64,000 nucleotides of DNA from UBA1672 sp050633645 (GTDB taxonomy: Bacteria > Pseudomonadota > Alphaproteobacteria > Micavibrionales > Micavibrionaceae), in NCBI GenBank assembly GCA_050633645.1, contig JBOEGX010000002.1, forward strand, positions 62,001 through 126,000. Reading direction: 5' to 3'. Position numbers and translations under genes: made by a program. The notes under the pieces are model-generated. The model saw only the letters and a program-made list of their open reading frames with translations. It was not told the DNA's origin and made no database searches. Of the stretch, positions 26,987-38,300 are shown piece by piece. Positions within the stretch are counted from its first letter, which is position 1, and the number at the start of each line of letters is the position of its first letter.

Positions 26987-28374
26987 CGCTCATTCATCGC
27001 ATTATCAAGTGTCTTTATAAATGGCTTCAACAAATATTCCATAACAGTTTTTTGTCCCGTAAGGATGTCAACACTTGCCACCATCCCCGGGATAATAGGC
27101 AATATCTCACCCTTGCGCTTCAATTCCGTTTCAAAGGTACGAAGGCGCACACGGTAAAAGGGGTTACCCTGCTCATCTTCAATCGTATCCGCAGAAATAT
27201 CGAGCAACTCTCCCTTCAATCCACCATAAATCGAAAAATCATACGCCGTGATTTTAATAACCGCATCTTGCCCCGGATAGATAAACGCACGATCCGAAGG
27301 TTTCACCCGCGCCTCAACAATCAACTGATCATCCTTTGGAACAATTTTAATGATATCCTCACCCGCGCGAACAACACCACCAATCGTATTAACCGTTAAT
27401 TCCTGAATTGTTCCTGTAACAGGCGACTTCATTTCTTTACGCCCCTTGCGCTCCTTCAATCCACTCAAACGCTCACGCACTTCATTAAATTCAGTCAATT
27501 TCGCCGATAGCTCTGACTGCGCTTCGGTTTTTGCTGTTTGGTCAATCTCATCAAGACGCGCTTTTGCCTCTTCAATCGCAGATTTCGTCCGTGGCACACT
27601 GGATGTTAAGCTATTAAGCTCAGTCACGCGCTCTTTAATCCCACGCTGAAGCTGAAGCAATTCAATAGCTGGCGCAGAACCGCGATCGACCAGCGGCTTA
27701 ATCATATTCATTTCTTTACGCTGCAAATGAATAACCCCTCGCAAATCGCCAATGCGCATCTTCAGCTCATCAACTTCCTGTTCACGTTGCGTGAGTTGCT
27801 GCTCCAGAACACGACGCTGCCCTGCAAGCTGTAATTTATTCGCACGAAAAGCATTAAGCTCTTCTGTCACGCTATTCGCCGCATCTTTCACAACCTCATC
27901 TGGGAACTTAACTTCATCAAGGCCTTCCGCCTGTGCTTGCAACCGCGTAATTGACGCCAATAAACCAAGATAACGCGCACGGTTCGCACCCAAATCAGAT
28001 GACGCCTCAATATCGCGCAAACGCACCAACACTTGCCCCTTTTCGACACTATCACCTTCTTTGACTAAAAATTCATCAACAATGCCAGGATCAATACTTT
28101 GCAATGCCTGCACCTCGGTCGAAGGAATAATCTTCCCATCACCGCGTGTAACCTCATCCAATGTCGCCAAATTCGCCCAGATCACAAAAATAATGAAAAA
28201 CATTGTAATCGCGAGCAAAAGAAAATGCTTGGACAACGGAATCTGATCATCCGCATCAAAAAACGAAATCGCATGGGCCTGCGCCAAACCAACCTGCTCC
28301 TTCGCCCAATTTTGACGAATAGCGTTCCAATCCTCTTGCCCATCAGCAGAGTTTTTTGGGTTTTCTTCAGACAT
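26983..28374 (-). CDS. Type I secretion periplasmic adaptor (HlyD/LapC family)
   Basis: This protein links the inner-membrane ABC exporter to the TolC-like channel. It has an N-terminal cytosolic tail, one membrane helix (about 45-65 of the 463-residue product), a barrel-sandwich start with the lipoyl half-motif DGKIIPSTEVQALQSIDPG, a long periplasmic coiled coil (about 130-290) and a beta-barrel end with GGVVRAGEDIIKIVP. The start used is ATG at 28374, 7 nt after GGAG and overlapping the exporter stop by 8 nt; the longer frame to 28404 would sit wholly in the exporter gene. It is the last gene of the secretion run and overlaps the convergent SpoIIAA-like gene by 4 nt. Confidence 0.94.
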   Translation of the reverse strand: MSEENPKNSADGQEDWNAIRQNWAKEQVGLAQAHAISFFDADDQIPLSKHFLLLAITMFFIIFVIWANLATLDEVTRGDGKIIPSTEVQALQSIDPGIVDEFLVKEGDSVEKGQVLVRLRDIEASSDLGANRARYLGLLASITRLQAQAEGLDEVKFPDEVVKDAANSVTEELNAFRANKLQLAGQRRVLEQQLTQREQEVDELKMRIGDLRGVIHLQRKEMNMIKPLVDRGSAPAIELLQLQRGIKERVTELNSLTSSVPRTKSAIEEAKARLDEIDQTAKTEAQSELSAKLTEFNEVRERLSGLKERKGRKEMKSPVTGTIQELTVNTIGGVVRAGEDIIKIVPKDDQLIVEARVKPSDRAFIYPGQDAVIKITAYDFSIYGGLKGELLDISADTIEDEQGNPFYRVRLRTFETELKRKGEILPIIPGMVASVDILTGQKTVMEYLLKPFIKTLDNAMNER

Positions 28375-30718
28375 TTGTTTTCTCCGCCGCCGTGCCATAC
28401 TCACGTGCCTGTAACTTTCTAATCACTTCATCTTTAGGCCCAAACGCAACAATGCGCCCACGATCAAGCAAGATAAGCTTATCAACCAATGAAAGCATCG
28501 CGCCCTTATGCGTAATCAAAATTGTGGTTTTATTGGCACATAACACCTCAAGGCGTTTACGCAAACGGTTTTCAGATGCGGGATCCATAGACGCCGTCGG
28601 CTCATCCAAAATCAATATCGGCGGATCATATAACAGCGCACGCGCAATCGCGACCGCCTGACGTTGCCCACCAGATAACGCCTCACCGCGTTCACCCACC
28701 TGCGTATCAAGCCCCGCAGACGAATCTCTCAAAAACTCAAGAACACCTGACATTTCCGCCGCCTTCATAACCGCACTATCAGGCGCAGTCTCATGCCCCA
28801 TCGTTATATTATCCCGAACAGAACCAAAGAATAATTGCGGGCTTTGCTGTACCGCGCCAACATTACGGCGCAAATCCCCTGGGTTAATCTGACGCACATC
28901 TGTCCCATCAATTTGAACAGACCCTTCGCTCGGCTCATATAGATTAAGAAGCAAACGCTCAATCGTTGTTTTACCTGATCCAACCGCGCCAATAATACCA
29001 ACACGCTCCCCCGGGCTTATCCCAAAACTAATGTGGTTTAAAGACGGTGTAGACTGCCCCGGATAACTAAACACTACGTCACGAAACTCAACAATACCCT
29101 TCGTATCTACCAAAGAAATAAAGTGCTTACCCGCTGGACGCTCCACTGGTTTTGTCATCAAATCATCAAGCTGCACAAGCGCTTCACGCGATTGATTTAA
29201 ACGTGTCATCAACCCCGCAATCTGCGCAAGAGGCCCCATAACACGACCAGATAAAATCACACAAGCAATAAGCGCCCCTTGTGTAATCATTCCATCCGCA
29301 ATCAAAAATACACCGACAAAAACAATCGCCACACTGGCAAGCTGCTGGATTAACATCGCCCAATTTTGCGCAAAAGAAGAAAGTTGACGTGACTTAACCG
29401 CCGTATGCGATGCCTTCTCGGTAAGCTCCTCCCAGTTACGTTGCGTATGCCCTTCCGCGGCCTGAACCTTTATCGTCTCTAAACCAATAATCGTTTCAAA
29501 CAATAATGCATTTTTCAATGCACTCTCATGCATAGACTGCTTCGTAATTTTACGCATTGGTTTTTGTAAATAAAACCCCATTCCAACGATCAACGGAATC
29601 GCCGCCAATGGCACAAATGCAATCGGCCCACCAACAAGGGCAATAACACCTATAAAAACAAGAACAAACGGTAAATCTATCAATGCAACCATCGTCGCAG
29701 ACGTAAAGAAGTCACGTAAAGTTTCAAACTCCTTCATATTACTGGCCAAAATTCCTGCACTTGGTGGGCGCGCGGTCATGGTCATGCCCATAATCTGCTC
29801 AAACAGCATGGCAGATATTTTCACATCGGCACGCCGCCCCGCATGATCAAGAAAATGCGCGCGTAAATTTCGCAAGAAAAAGTCGAAAATAAAGACAATA
29901 AAGATCCCGACAGACATCGCATATAGAGTATCAAACGCACTATTGGGCACAACGCGATCATATACGCTCATAATAAAGATAGAACTCGCCAAACCGAATA
30001 CGTTGATCATTAACGCGGCAATAACGACTTCGGAATATAAGGTCTTATTCTTCCAAAACGTTCCCCAAAACCAATCACGCCCCGTATCAATCTCCGCAGG
30101 CCCCGCGCGCTCATCACTGCGGGCTGTCGGACGCAGGAAAAAAGCATACCCAGTATAAAGAGCAGAAAGCTCGTCCAAAGTCATAACCTGCTTTTCTTCA
30201 TCCGTTTCAGGAAACTGAACAAGGAACTTCGTTTTTGGATGAATCGCCGCGTCTTTTCCCTTTGTCTTTTTCGGCGCATGCCCCTTCGGATGGCGCACCT
30301 GCCATACAATACAGGCCTGATTATGTTCTAACGATAAAATGCACGGTAAATTCGCTGCTATAGATAACGCCTCAAGGCTACGCTCAATAAGCTTTGCCTT
30401 CAAATCAACACGCTCTGCCGCACGCACAAATAGCGCAGGCGTAATTCCCTGTGGCGGTAATGGCAGCCCAGAAGTCAACGTTGCCGCGCTGCATCTACGG
30501 CCATAATACCCCGCCATTATACGCAAACACTCCACAAGTGGGCTTTGAATCGCCATGCGATCCGCCTGCAACGGCCAACCGTCAGACGATTTATCACGCG
30601 CATCTAACGCATCCGCATTTATGCTTGTTTGTGATGATTGCTCTTCGGACGAAGGAACATTTACAGAAGAAGCACCCTGAACGGATGCTTCTTTATTATC
30701 TTTATCGTTATCAGCCAC
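28367..30718 (-). CDS. Type I secretion ABC exporter (LapB/LssB family) with degenerate C39 domain
   Basis: This inner-membrane permease-ATPase exports RTX proteins. Residues 1-45 are polar and low complexity. Residues 46-190 form a C39-like domain: the segment SPLVECLRIMAGYYGRR aligns with the peptidase DCGLACLxM site, but the catalytic cysteine position is proline, so no proteolysis is expected; it probably binds substrate. Six membrane helices lie between about 205 and 480. The nucleotide-binding domain follows: Walker A GAVGSGKTT, ABC signature LSGGQRQ, Walker B ILILDEPTAS, H-loop THK. Length 783 is usual for LapB. The order adhesin-TolC-ABC-HlyD on one strand shows one operon. Confidence 0.95.
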   Translation of the reverse strand: MADNDKDNKEASVQGASSVNVPSSEEQSSQTSINADALDARDKSSDGWPLQADRMAIQSPLVECLRIMAGYYGRRCSAATLTSGLPLPPQGITPALFVRAAERVDLKAKLIERSLEALSIAANLPCILSLEHNQACIVWQVRHPKGHAPKKTKGKDAAIHPKTKFLVQFPETDEEKQVMTLDELSALYTGYAFFLRPTARSDERAGPAEIDTGRDWFWGTFWKNKTLYSEVVIAALMINVFGLASSIFIMSVYDRVVPNSAFDTLYAMSVGIFIVFIFDFFLRNLRAHFLDHAGRRADVKISAMLFEQIMGMTMTARPPSAGILASNMKEFETLRDFFTSATMVALIDLPFVLVFIGVIALVGGPIAFVPLAAIPLIVGMGFYLQKPMRKITKQSMHESALKNALLFETIIGLETIKVQAAEGHTQRNWEELTEKASHTAVKSRQLSSFAQNWAMLIQQLASVAIVFVGVFLIADGMITQGALIACVILSGRVMGPLAQIAGLMTRLNQSREALVQLDDLMTKPVERPAGKHFISLVDTKGIVEFRDVVFSYPGQSTPSLNHISFGISPGERVGIIGAVGSGKTTIERLLLNLYEPSEGSVQIDGTDVRQINPGDLRRNVGAVQQSPQLFFGSVRDNITMGHETAPDSAVMKAAEMSGVLEFLRDSSAGLDTQVGERGEALSGGQRQAVAIARALLYDPPILILDEPTASMDPASENRLRKRLEVLCANKTTILITHKGAMLSLVDKLILLDRGRIVAFGPKDEVIRKLQAREYGTAAEKTNV

Positions 30719-30757
30719 GTATTCTTAACCCGTGTTAATCGGTTAAAGAGAAAGTGG

Positions 30758-32155
30758 TTATCGTGCTTTTTGTTGTTCGTTATAAGTCCAACTATTATCA
30801 GCAGCGACAACACTCTCGCGAGGATACTCGACCCCAAGCGTCGGAAGCAAGTTACCTTTAAGGGCAAGCAAACGATATACAGCAAATATTTCCAAAAACT
30901 CGGAATTAATTGTGTTGCTACGAGATACGAATAATTCATTTTGAGAATCTAAAACGTCAAGCAATGTACGACGATCAAGTTTAAACTGATCCTTATACGC
31001 ATCAACCACGCCAGTATTAGCTTCGGTTTGTGACGCAAAATACGTTGCACGCTCACCTGCGGAAACCATGCTGGCCCATGTTTGACGAACATCATTCTCA
31101 ACCGAACGAGCAGCCTCAGTACGCGCCTCTTTCGATTGTTGATGACGGTGCACAAACTCACGTTGACGGGCAACATCTGCGCCACCACGATAGAGATTCC
31201 AGTTCAATACAACCAAAGCAGAAGCGCTTGTATCGCGCCCCTCTGTACCGCCAAGATCATGACCAGTACGTGCATTTAATTGCAAATCAAGCTGTGGGTA
31301 TTGCGTTGATTTCGTGCCTTGCGCCTCTGCATAAGCCACTTCAATATCTGCTGCAAAAATATCCAAAGTCGGGCTATGTGCCAAAACCTTCATAACTTCT
31401 TTTTCAACATCTTCTGAAAGACCTTCGAATGGAATAACTGGCATTTCAAGATCACCAGCGGGATCACCAACTTCCATACGATATTGCGCTTCGGCGATAC
31501 GCAACGCTTCACGAGTGCTCGACTCCGTCGCACGCGCAGCAGCCAAACGCGCCTTCGCCTGATCACCATCTGCCATCGTTGAACGACCCGCATCAATACC
31601 ATCTTGAATTTGACTAACAATATTATCATGAGAGGCAACATTTTCACGCGCAATCAAAAGCAACTGACGTTGACGCAGAACTTCAAGATACGCCTCAACA
31701 ATAGACAACCCAACAAGCTCCGCCGTCTCACGAACACGTTCCGCAGATGACTTAACACGTGCCTGCTGACGCTCAACTTCGTATTTCGCCTCAAAACCAT
31801 CGAAAAGCATCTGAGTCAAAGTAACGCCGATTTCCTTGCGCCATAGGTTTTCTTCATCATCATTATCAAGGCCACCACGTGTACCTGGATCATCACTATG
31901 TTCGAAACCAATATCACCGTTTACATCGATAGAAGGAAGGAACAAAGCCTCGCCCTGCTCAAGCTCTTCATCAGTTGCACGACGACTAGACGCAACAACC
32001 CCGTATTCAGGGTTAGTCGCAACACCTATCGAAAGTGCATCATGCAAAGTTTTAACCTTATGGTCATCGGCGAAAGCCACCCCAGAACCAAAAACAACAA
32101 ACGCCGATACAGCGGTGCTCAAACACAATGTACGCATTCTTTTACTCAAAATCAC
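30758..32155 (-). CDS. TolC-family outer-membrane channel of type I secretion (LapE-like)
   Basis: This is the outer-membrane and periplasmic tunnel protein. A signal peptide lies at about 1-29 (cleavage after AFA). Two outer-membrane efflux (OEP) repeats follow, with long helices and the family feature LDVLDSQNELFVSRSNTINSEFLEIFAVYRLLALKG near the C-terminus. Length 465 is normal. The start is GTG at 32155, supported by GAGG 7 nt upstream; ATG at 32137 is an alternative. It follows the adhesin by 207 nt and precedes the exporter by 39 nt, so the adhesin and its three export components form one locus. Confidence 0.93.
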   Translation of the reverse strand: MILSKRMRTLCLSTAVSAFVVFGSGVAFADDHKVKTLHDALSIGVATNPEYGVVASSRRATDEELEQGEALFLPSIDVNGDIGFEHSDDPGTRGGLDNDDEENLWRKEIGVTLTQMLFDGFEAKYEVERQQARVKSSAERVRETAELVGLSIVEAYLEVLRQRQLLLIARENVASHDNIVSQIQDGIDAGRSTMADGDQAKARLAAARATESSTREALRIAEAQYRMEVGDPAGDLEMPVIPFEGLSEDVEKEVMKVLAHSPTLDIFAADIEVAYAEAQGTKSTQYPQLDLQLNARTGHDLGGTEGRDTSASALVVLNWNLYRGGADVARQREFVHRHQQSKEARTEAARSVENDVRQTWASMVSAGERATYFASQTEANTGVVDAYKDQFKLDRRTLLDVLDSQNELFVSRSNTINSEFLEIFAVYRLLALKGNLLPTLGVEYPRESVVAADNSWTYNEQQKAR

Positions 32156-32362
32156 AGTATTACCTCATCAGTTAAACAATCTCTGGCAACAAACCCGCGC
32201 GCCAGTGATATTAGCATTCCATTTATGCCTTTTTTTTTGCTTTAACGCAAGGCATATTTAAAAAACGATTCAATCACTTAGCGACGTAAGTTACCGCACT
32301 CTTCTAACAAATCACCCTTAATAAACAATGAATACATTAAGGACAATTTGAAAAACTTTATT

Positions 32363-35300
32363 TTAAACAACACCATCCGTTTTCACAGATACATCAGCAT
32401 CAAATCCTGTTACGCCGTGCAACACAGCTAAATCATAGGCTTCGCTTGCACCACCGTTACCAGTCGTATCAACAGAAATAACCGTATCGCCGCCAACTTC
32501 AGTTGAAATCACGAAATCCGCAATATCATCCGTAAGCGAGTCATAGCCGAACAACAACGATGAAAGATCAAGCTGATCACCTTCACCAGCATCAAAATCC
32601 ATAATATCATCACGGCCGTCTGTAATTGCCCCAAACAAGAATTGATCCGAGCCCGATCCACCGTAAATCACGTCATTACCTGCGCCACCACTTATTATGT
32701 CATCACCTTCCTGGCCAAAGATCAAATCATTCCCAGCACCGCCGTTAATCACATCATCACCACTATTACGAGCAACACCATTGGAATTTACAGATTCCTG
32801 AGAAAGCTCTTCGGCATTCGCACGAATATAATCAATCGTATCATCACGTGTCCACGCAGGGTTAAGGGCACTCTCACCATTTTCAAGACGCTCAAATACT
32901 TCCCAACCCGCACCATTATCAGTGGTCAAACCATGAAGGGTGGCAACATCATCAGTAAACAATACATCACCGAAGATCAGATCATCACCGTCACCGCCGC
33001 GAATATCATCACCGCCAACAGACAACAATTTATCCAATGGGCTTGTATCTGCAAGCGCAACCGTCAAATCAGTCGGGTTATTAATATTCAAAGCAGAACC
33101 ATCTGAATCAATGACATTCAAATTAGAAATTGTACCACCGATATCAATACCAACAGCAATAAGGTCATCGCTCAAATTCTGCAAGATTTGAACCTCATTC
33201 GTGCCATCCGTCCCTGTAACCTGCCCCATTACAGTGGCAGCATTACCAGAAGAAACATCACCAGAGTTATTTATATAACGATTTGGCTCACCATCCGAGA
33301 TGAAATACGTCGTCGTGATAGCATTTCCACCCAAAGCCTCTGGCCCTTGAAGCCATGAAATAGCTTCTTGCATCGGACTTTCGTAGTTCGTATAGCCACC
33401 TGTATCAATACCATCAAGATATGCAACCAAATCAGAAAGACCATCAGTATCAGATAGGTTAAATGTTCCTGCCGTCAGCGCGTGGTCTGAAAACGGAACA
33501 ATATGCACCATAACATCTCCGCCATTATAAGCATCAGCATCAGTCAAAAGATTTTGAACCGCATCAAACAACAACGAAACTTTAGATGTTGAACTATTCG
33601 GATCACCCATAGATCCAGACACATCCAACATAAATACAAAATTATAATCCTGTGTCTGTGGCTCAAGGAACGACCCGCCAGCATCACCGACAAGAATATC
33701 CGTGCCACGACCACCGTCAATAACACCTTCATCACCATTCACAAGATGCGAAACATGTGACCCATCAATATCATCAACATTCTTCCCAACAATAAGCTCA
33801 CTCGTTGGTGCAAAAGTTTTGATTTTCAAAACAGCCGCATCATTATCTAAATCATAATCCGTAAGGACATATTCGAATTCATCCGCAACACATTCAGGCG
33901 ATTCATCACCTGGATATGTAATCGCAACATTATTAAGCAAGAATGATGCGCCCTTATAAGCACCTACATCTTTCGAATAAAGATCAACACCTGAAATCAA
34001 CTGACCGCCATAATCCGCCGCATTCAATGTGAAAGAGAACACACCACCACTAATTTCACTTGGAACAAATTGCTGCTCACCGACAATACTTGAACCATCC
34101 GCAAACCTAATAACGAAATCAACGCCATGCTTACCAAAATTATTATTAGATCCAATTTCCGCAATGGTTAATGCAACAGTATCCGCCGCCTTATCGAAAT
34201 CAATATCAAATGTTTCACCCTGCGGCCAAACCTTTATGCTGTCACCATTGGACAAATTATCAATACCCAAGCCATTACCATCAGATGTATTCAACCAAGT
34301 AATATCGAAATTGCCCGCATTCGCAACGCTCACAGTAATCCCGTTTTTAGAAATCGTATTCTGTTGGCCATTTGCATCTGCCTGCACAGGATCAAATGAC
34401 GTTCCACCACCCCCGCCAACGCCACCAGCACTACCGAATGCATCACCAAACAAGTCATATGTATAATCACCGCTATTATTGATTGTGAGCGTACCAAACT
34501 GACCATCAATACTCACATCCGAACCATCAGCAGGAACATCAAGAACATTGCTACCGAATTTAATTTGCGTAACAAGGTTCAAATCATCTTGTGACAAGTC
34601 ATCATTATCAACAACATTACCAATAACCGCGCCATCATCCGCATAGGCCTCAACATAGTCATCTTTCGCATCTGGACCATCATCATAAACGCGAACAGTA
34701 ATTGTCGCATCCGCGCTATCATCATCACTATCCGTTGCTGTCACACCAAACTGAAGCGGCAAGAAATCGTTATGATTGCTCGCATCTGGATGATCAATAA
34801 CACCTTGAAGGGTAAACGTGTAATCACCGTTATTTTGAACAACCAAAGTAAAGATTGGCGCACCACCCGCAGTCCCCGTATAAGTATTGCTCGGCGCATC
34901 AAAAACCACGTCCACAGAAACACCGCCAGACTTAAGGTCACCAATAGAGTACGTACCGTTTCCATTGATTTCACCCGGGTCATCATTACCAAAATCAGCC
35001 GCAATATTACCATTTGCAGATGTGCTCGGCGCAAGATTTGTTTCATCGACAACAACCTTATCATCCTTAACATCTGGCACATCGTCTTTTTCGATACATA
35101 TCTCAATAACATCAAACGCACTGGCGCGGTTATCTGTTAGATCCACTTCGTTGCCATTTGTGTTTTGTTCATACGCAACAGACTCAACATTCAGCGTAAA
35201 ATTACCCGTAACGCCGTCTGGCACAACCAAGCCAAGCCCAATCAAATCAGCAGGCGACAATTCCCAAACATCATCCACCGCGTTATAAGCCCCCGCAGTA

Positions 35301-38300
35301 AGCGAAGTCCCCGCAGGTAAATTACCGATCTTAACAACTTCAATAACTTCCGAACCATCTACATCATTTACAGATGTCGTAATCGTAAGCGGAATAGTCG
35401 TTCCTTCTTCACCATTTGCATTACCTGCATCCAAGTTAGGCACATCCGCAACCGCGTCCGTGATAACATTAAACATATCTGAATCATTTGCCGTTTGGCT
35501 TGTCGCGGGGTCTGTCACAACAACCGTCGCAACCATACCACTTAAATCAATATCCTCATCAGGATTTGGCGTAAACGTAAACATCGCATCAAGCGCCGCG
35601 CCCGCAGGAAGCGTAACAGTCCATGTTCCCGTTGCAGGAGTATAAACCCCCTCAGTGGCCGTAAACCCACCCCAAGCAGGATCAATACCCGTAACCGTAA
35701 CTGTCAAAAATTCACCCGCCGCAGGATTTGCGCCAAGCTGCGCCGTAATCGGCACATCAATGCTTCCATCTTCTTTAACAATCGCATCATCAACGCCATT
35801 ATTAACCTCAATACAAGGCGGATTAATCACAGGCTTCCACGTCAAGGTAATAACATCAGACGCCTGATTATTATTATCGGTTAAGTCAAACTCACCATCA
35901 CTTACAGGGTTTTCCGTTGTGAAAACAGTGACCGTCAAATCAAGCGAACCATTATATGTCGGATCAGTTGGCGTAATCTGTAAACCAACGATCTCCGCAG
36001 GAGTTAAAACATAAACACCAGAACCCGCAAAGGTTTCCACACCCGCAGAAAGCGTAAAGCCGGACGGAACACCAGAAATCTCATATCCCGTAATGCTTTC
36101 TGATCCATCATCAAGACCAGCGCCATTATTAACTTCTTCACCTGTAAGCGCAGAAACATCAATATCAAGCGTCGCACCTTCATTACCAACATCACCATCT
36201 GCATCAATCTCTGGCTTATCCGCAACCGCGTCTGTAATGATTTGAAAATCATCAGGCGTTGCATTTGCCGTCGTATCAGTAGAAGGCTCATACGCACTCG
36301 CAGTTGCCTGCAAACCCGTCATATCAAAGTCTGAATCCGCAGGAGGCGTAAACGTAAACATCGTTGACAAATCTTCTCCCGCAGGAAGCGTAATCGTCCA
36401 TGTTCCCGCATCTGCATCATAATCCCCAACAGGCGCACTAAAGCCCCAAGACGGGTCAATACCAGTAACCGTAACAGTCAAAATCTCATTACCAGAGCCC
36501 GCAGGGTCAAGCGCCGCAACAATCGGAACATCAACACTGCCATCTTCTTTAACTTGCGCGTCATCAACACCGTTATTCACTTTAACACTTGGTGGATTTG
36601 CCTCTGGCTTCCACGCAAGATTAAAGATATCTGTTTTCGTCGCCGTATTATCAGAAGTATCAAATTCTGTATCACCCGGATTCTCTGTTGTGAAAATCGT
36701 CACGGTTAAATCAATATCACCAACATAATCAGTTGGTGGCGTAATTTGTAATCCCGCCAATTCCGCAGGGGTAAATTCCCAAACACCGCCGCCCAAATCA
36801 GTTCCTTGATTAAACGTAAAGCCCGCAGGAACATCAGAAACTTCGTATTTCACAACAGTTTCCGAACCGTCCGTATCGCCCGCCGCGCCTGTAATATCAA
36901 CATCTAACGGAGTATTTTCCTTACCCGCATTATCCAAACCATCAACCGCCGGCTCATCAAATACCGCATCAACAATCACATCAATGCTTTCTGAAATAGA
37001 CGCCGTATCATTATTCGCAATCTCAGTTGAAGTCGCTGTAACATTAATGCCCGTCAAATCAACATCACTATCCGCAGGCGGTGTAAGCGTAAAGCCACCA
37101 TTATAATTGTCACCAGCAGGAACAGTAATTTCATAAGTCGTTGCGCCTGTTTGCGTCCATCCACCGCCTGAAAAACCCCAACTCGCAGGAACACCCTCAA
37201 CCGTAATGGTCAAAAATTCGGAACCATCCGTATCGGTAAGCTCTGCTTCCACAGGAACAAAAACCGAAGAATCTTCCTTAACTTTCGCATCATCAACAGT
37301 CAATTTCGGCTTATCCGCAACAGGATTCCACGTCAACGTAAAGACATCATTATCTTGATTGTTATTATTGGTTAAATCAAATTCACCATCAGTAACTGGA
37401 TTTTCAGTTGTGAAAACAGTAGCCGTCAAATTAATCGAGCCCGAGAAATTAGGATCAGTTGGCGTAATCTGTAAACCAACGATCTCCGCAGGAGTTAAAA
37501 CATAAACACCAGAACCCGCAAAGGTTTCCACGCCCGCAGAAAGCGTAAAGCCAGACGGAACACCAGAAATCTCATATCCCGTAATGCTTTCTGATCCATC
37601 ATCAAGACCAGCGCCATTATTAACTTCTTCACCTGTAAGAGCAGAAACATCAATATCAAGCGTCGCACCTTCCGCGCCACTATCATCTTGTGCATCAATA
37701 TCTGGGTTATCCGCAACCGCATCAACAACGATATCAAAATCTGCTACAGCCGATCCACTCTGACCAGTAGCAACATCAACTTCCGACACATTAAACACAA
37801 GATTAAGCGCATCAATATCGCTATCCGCAGGTGGCGTAAACACAGGCCCACCATCAAACGTCGCGCCGCCCGTTGTCGTAAATGTCCAAGTTCCCGCCGC
37901 AGAATCAAAAACACCTGTTCCGATCAAAACATCCGCCGCGTCAAAGGCATCATCTGAAACCGTCCAGCCCGCAGGAATACCAGAAATGACAATCGTCAAA
38001 TCACCATTCGCAGATTCAGGCGCGGCAAATCCCAACACTTTAACCGAACCATCTTCGTAAACCTTATGATCTCCAATTTTCAACACAGGGTTAAGCGGAG
38101 ACAAAGGCGTTGAAGGCTGCTGCTCTTCTAGGAAATACTCGTCACGATTATAGTCAATACCATACTGCAACGCGGTCGGGGCAATAGGACCAACATCCTC
38201 AATCCCGATGACACCTTGTGCATCAAAGCTACTTTGAAAGCCATATCCATTACCAGATGAAATTCCACCTTGCGCCTGATCACCAGCCGCTGGTTCAATT

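Noticed and set aside
34029..34466. Plus-strand frames of 60-145 residues within the adhesin (also 32642, 34772 and 34887)
   Set aside because: Antisense shadows caused by the Asp- and Asn-rich codons of the adhesin.
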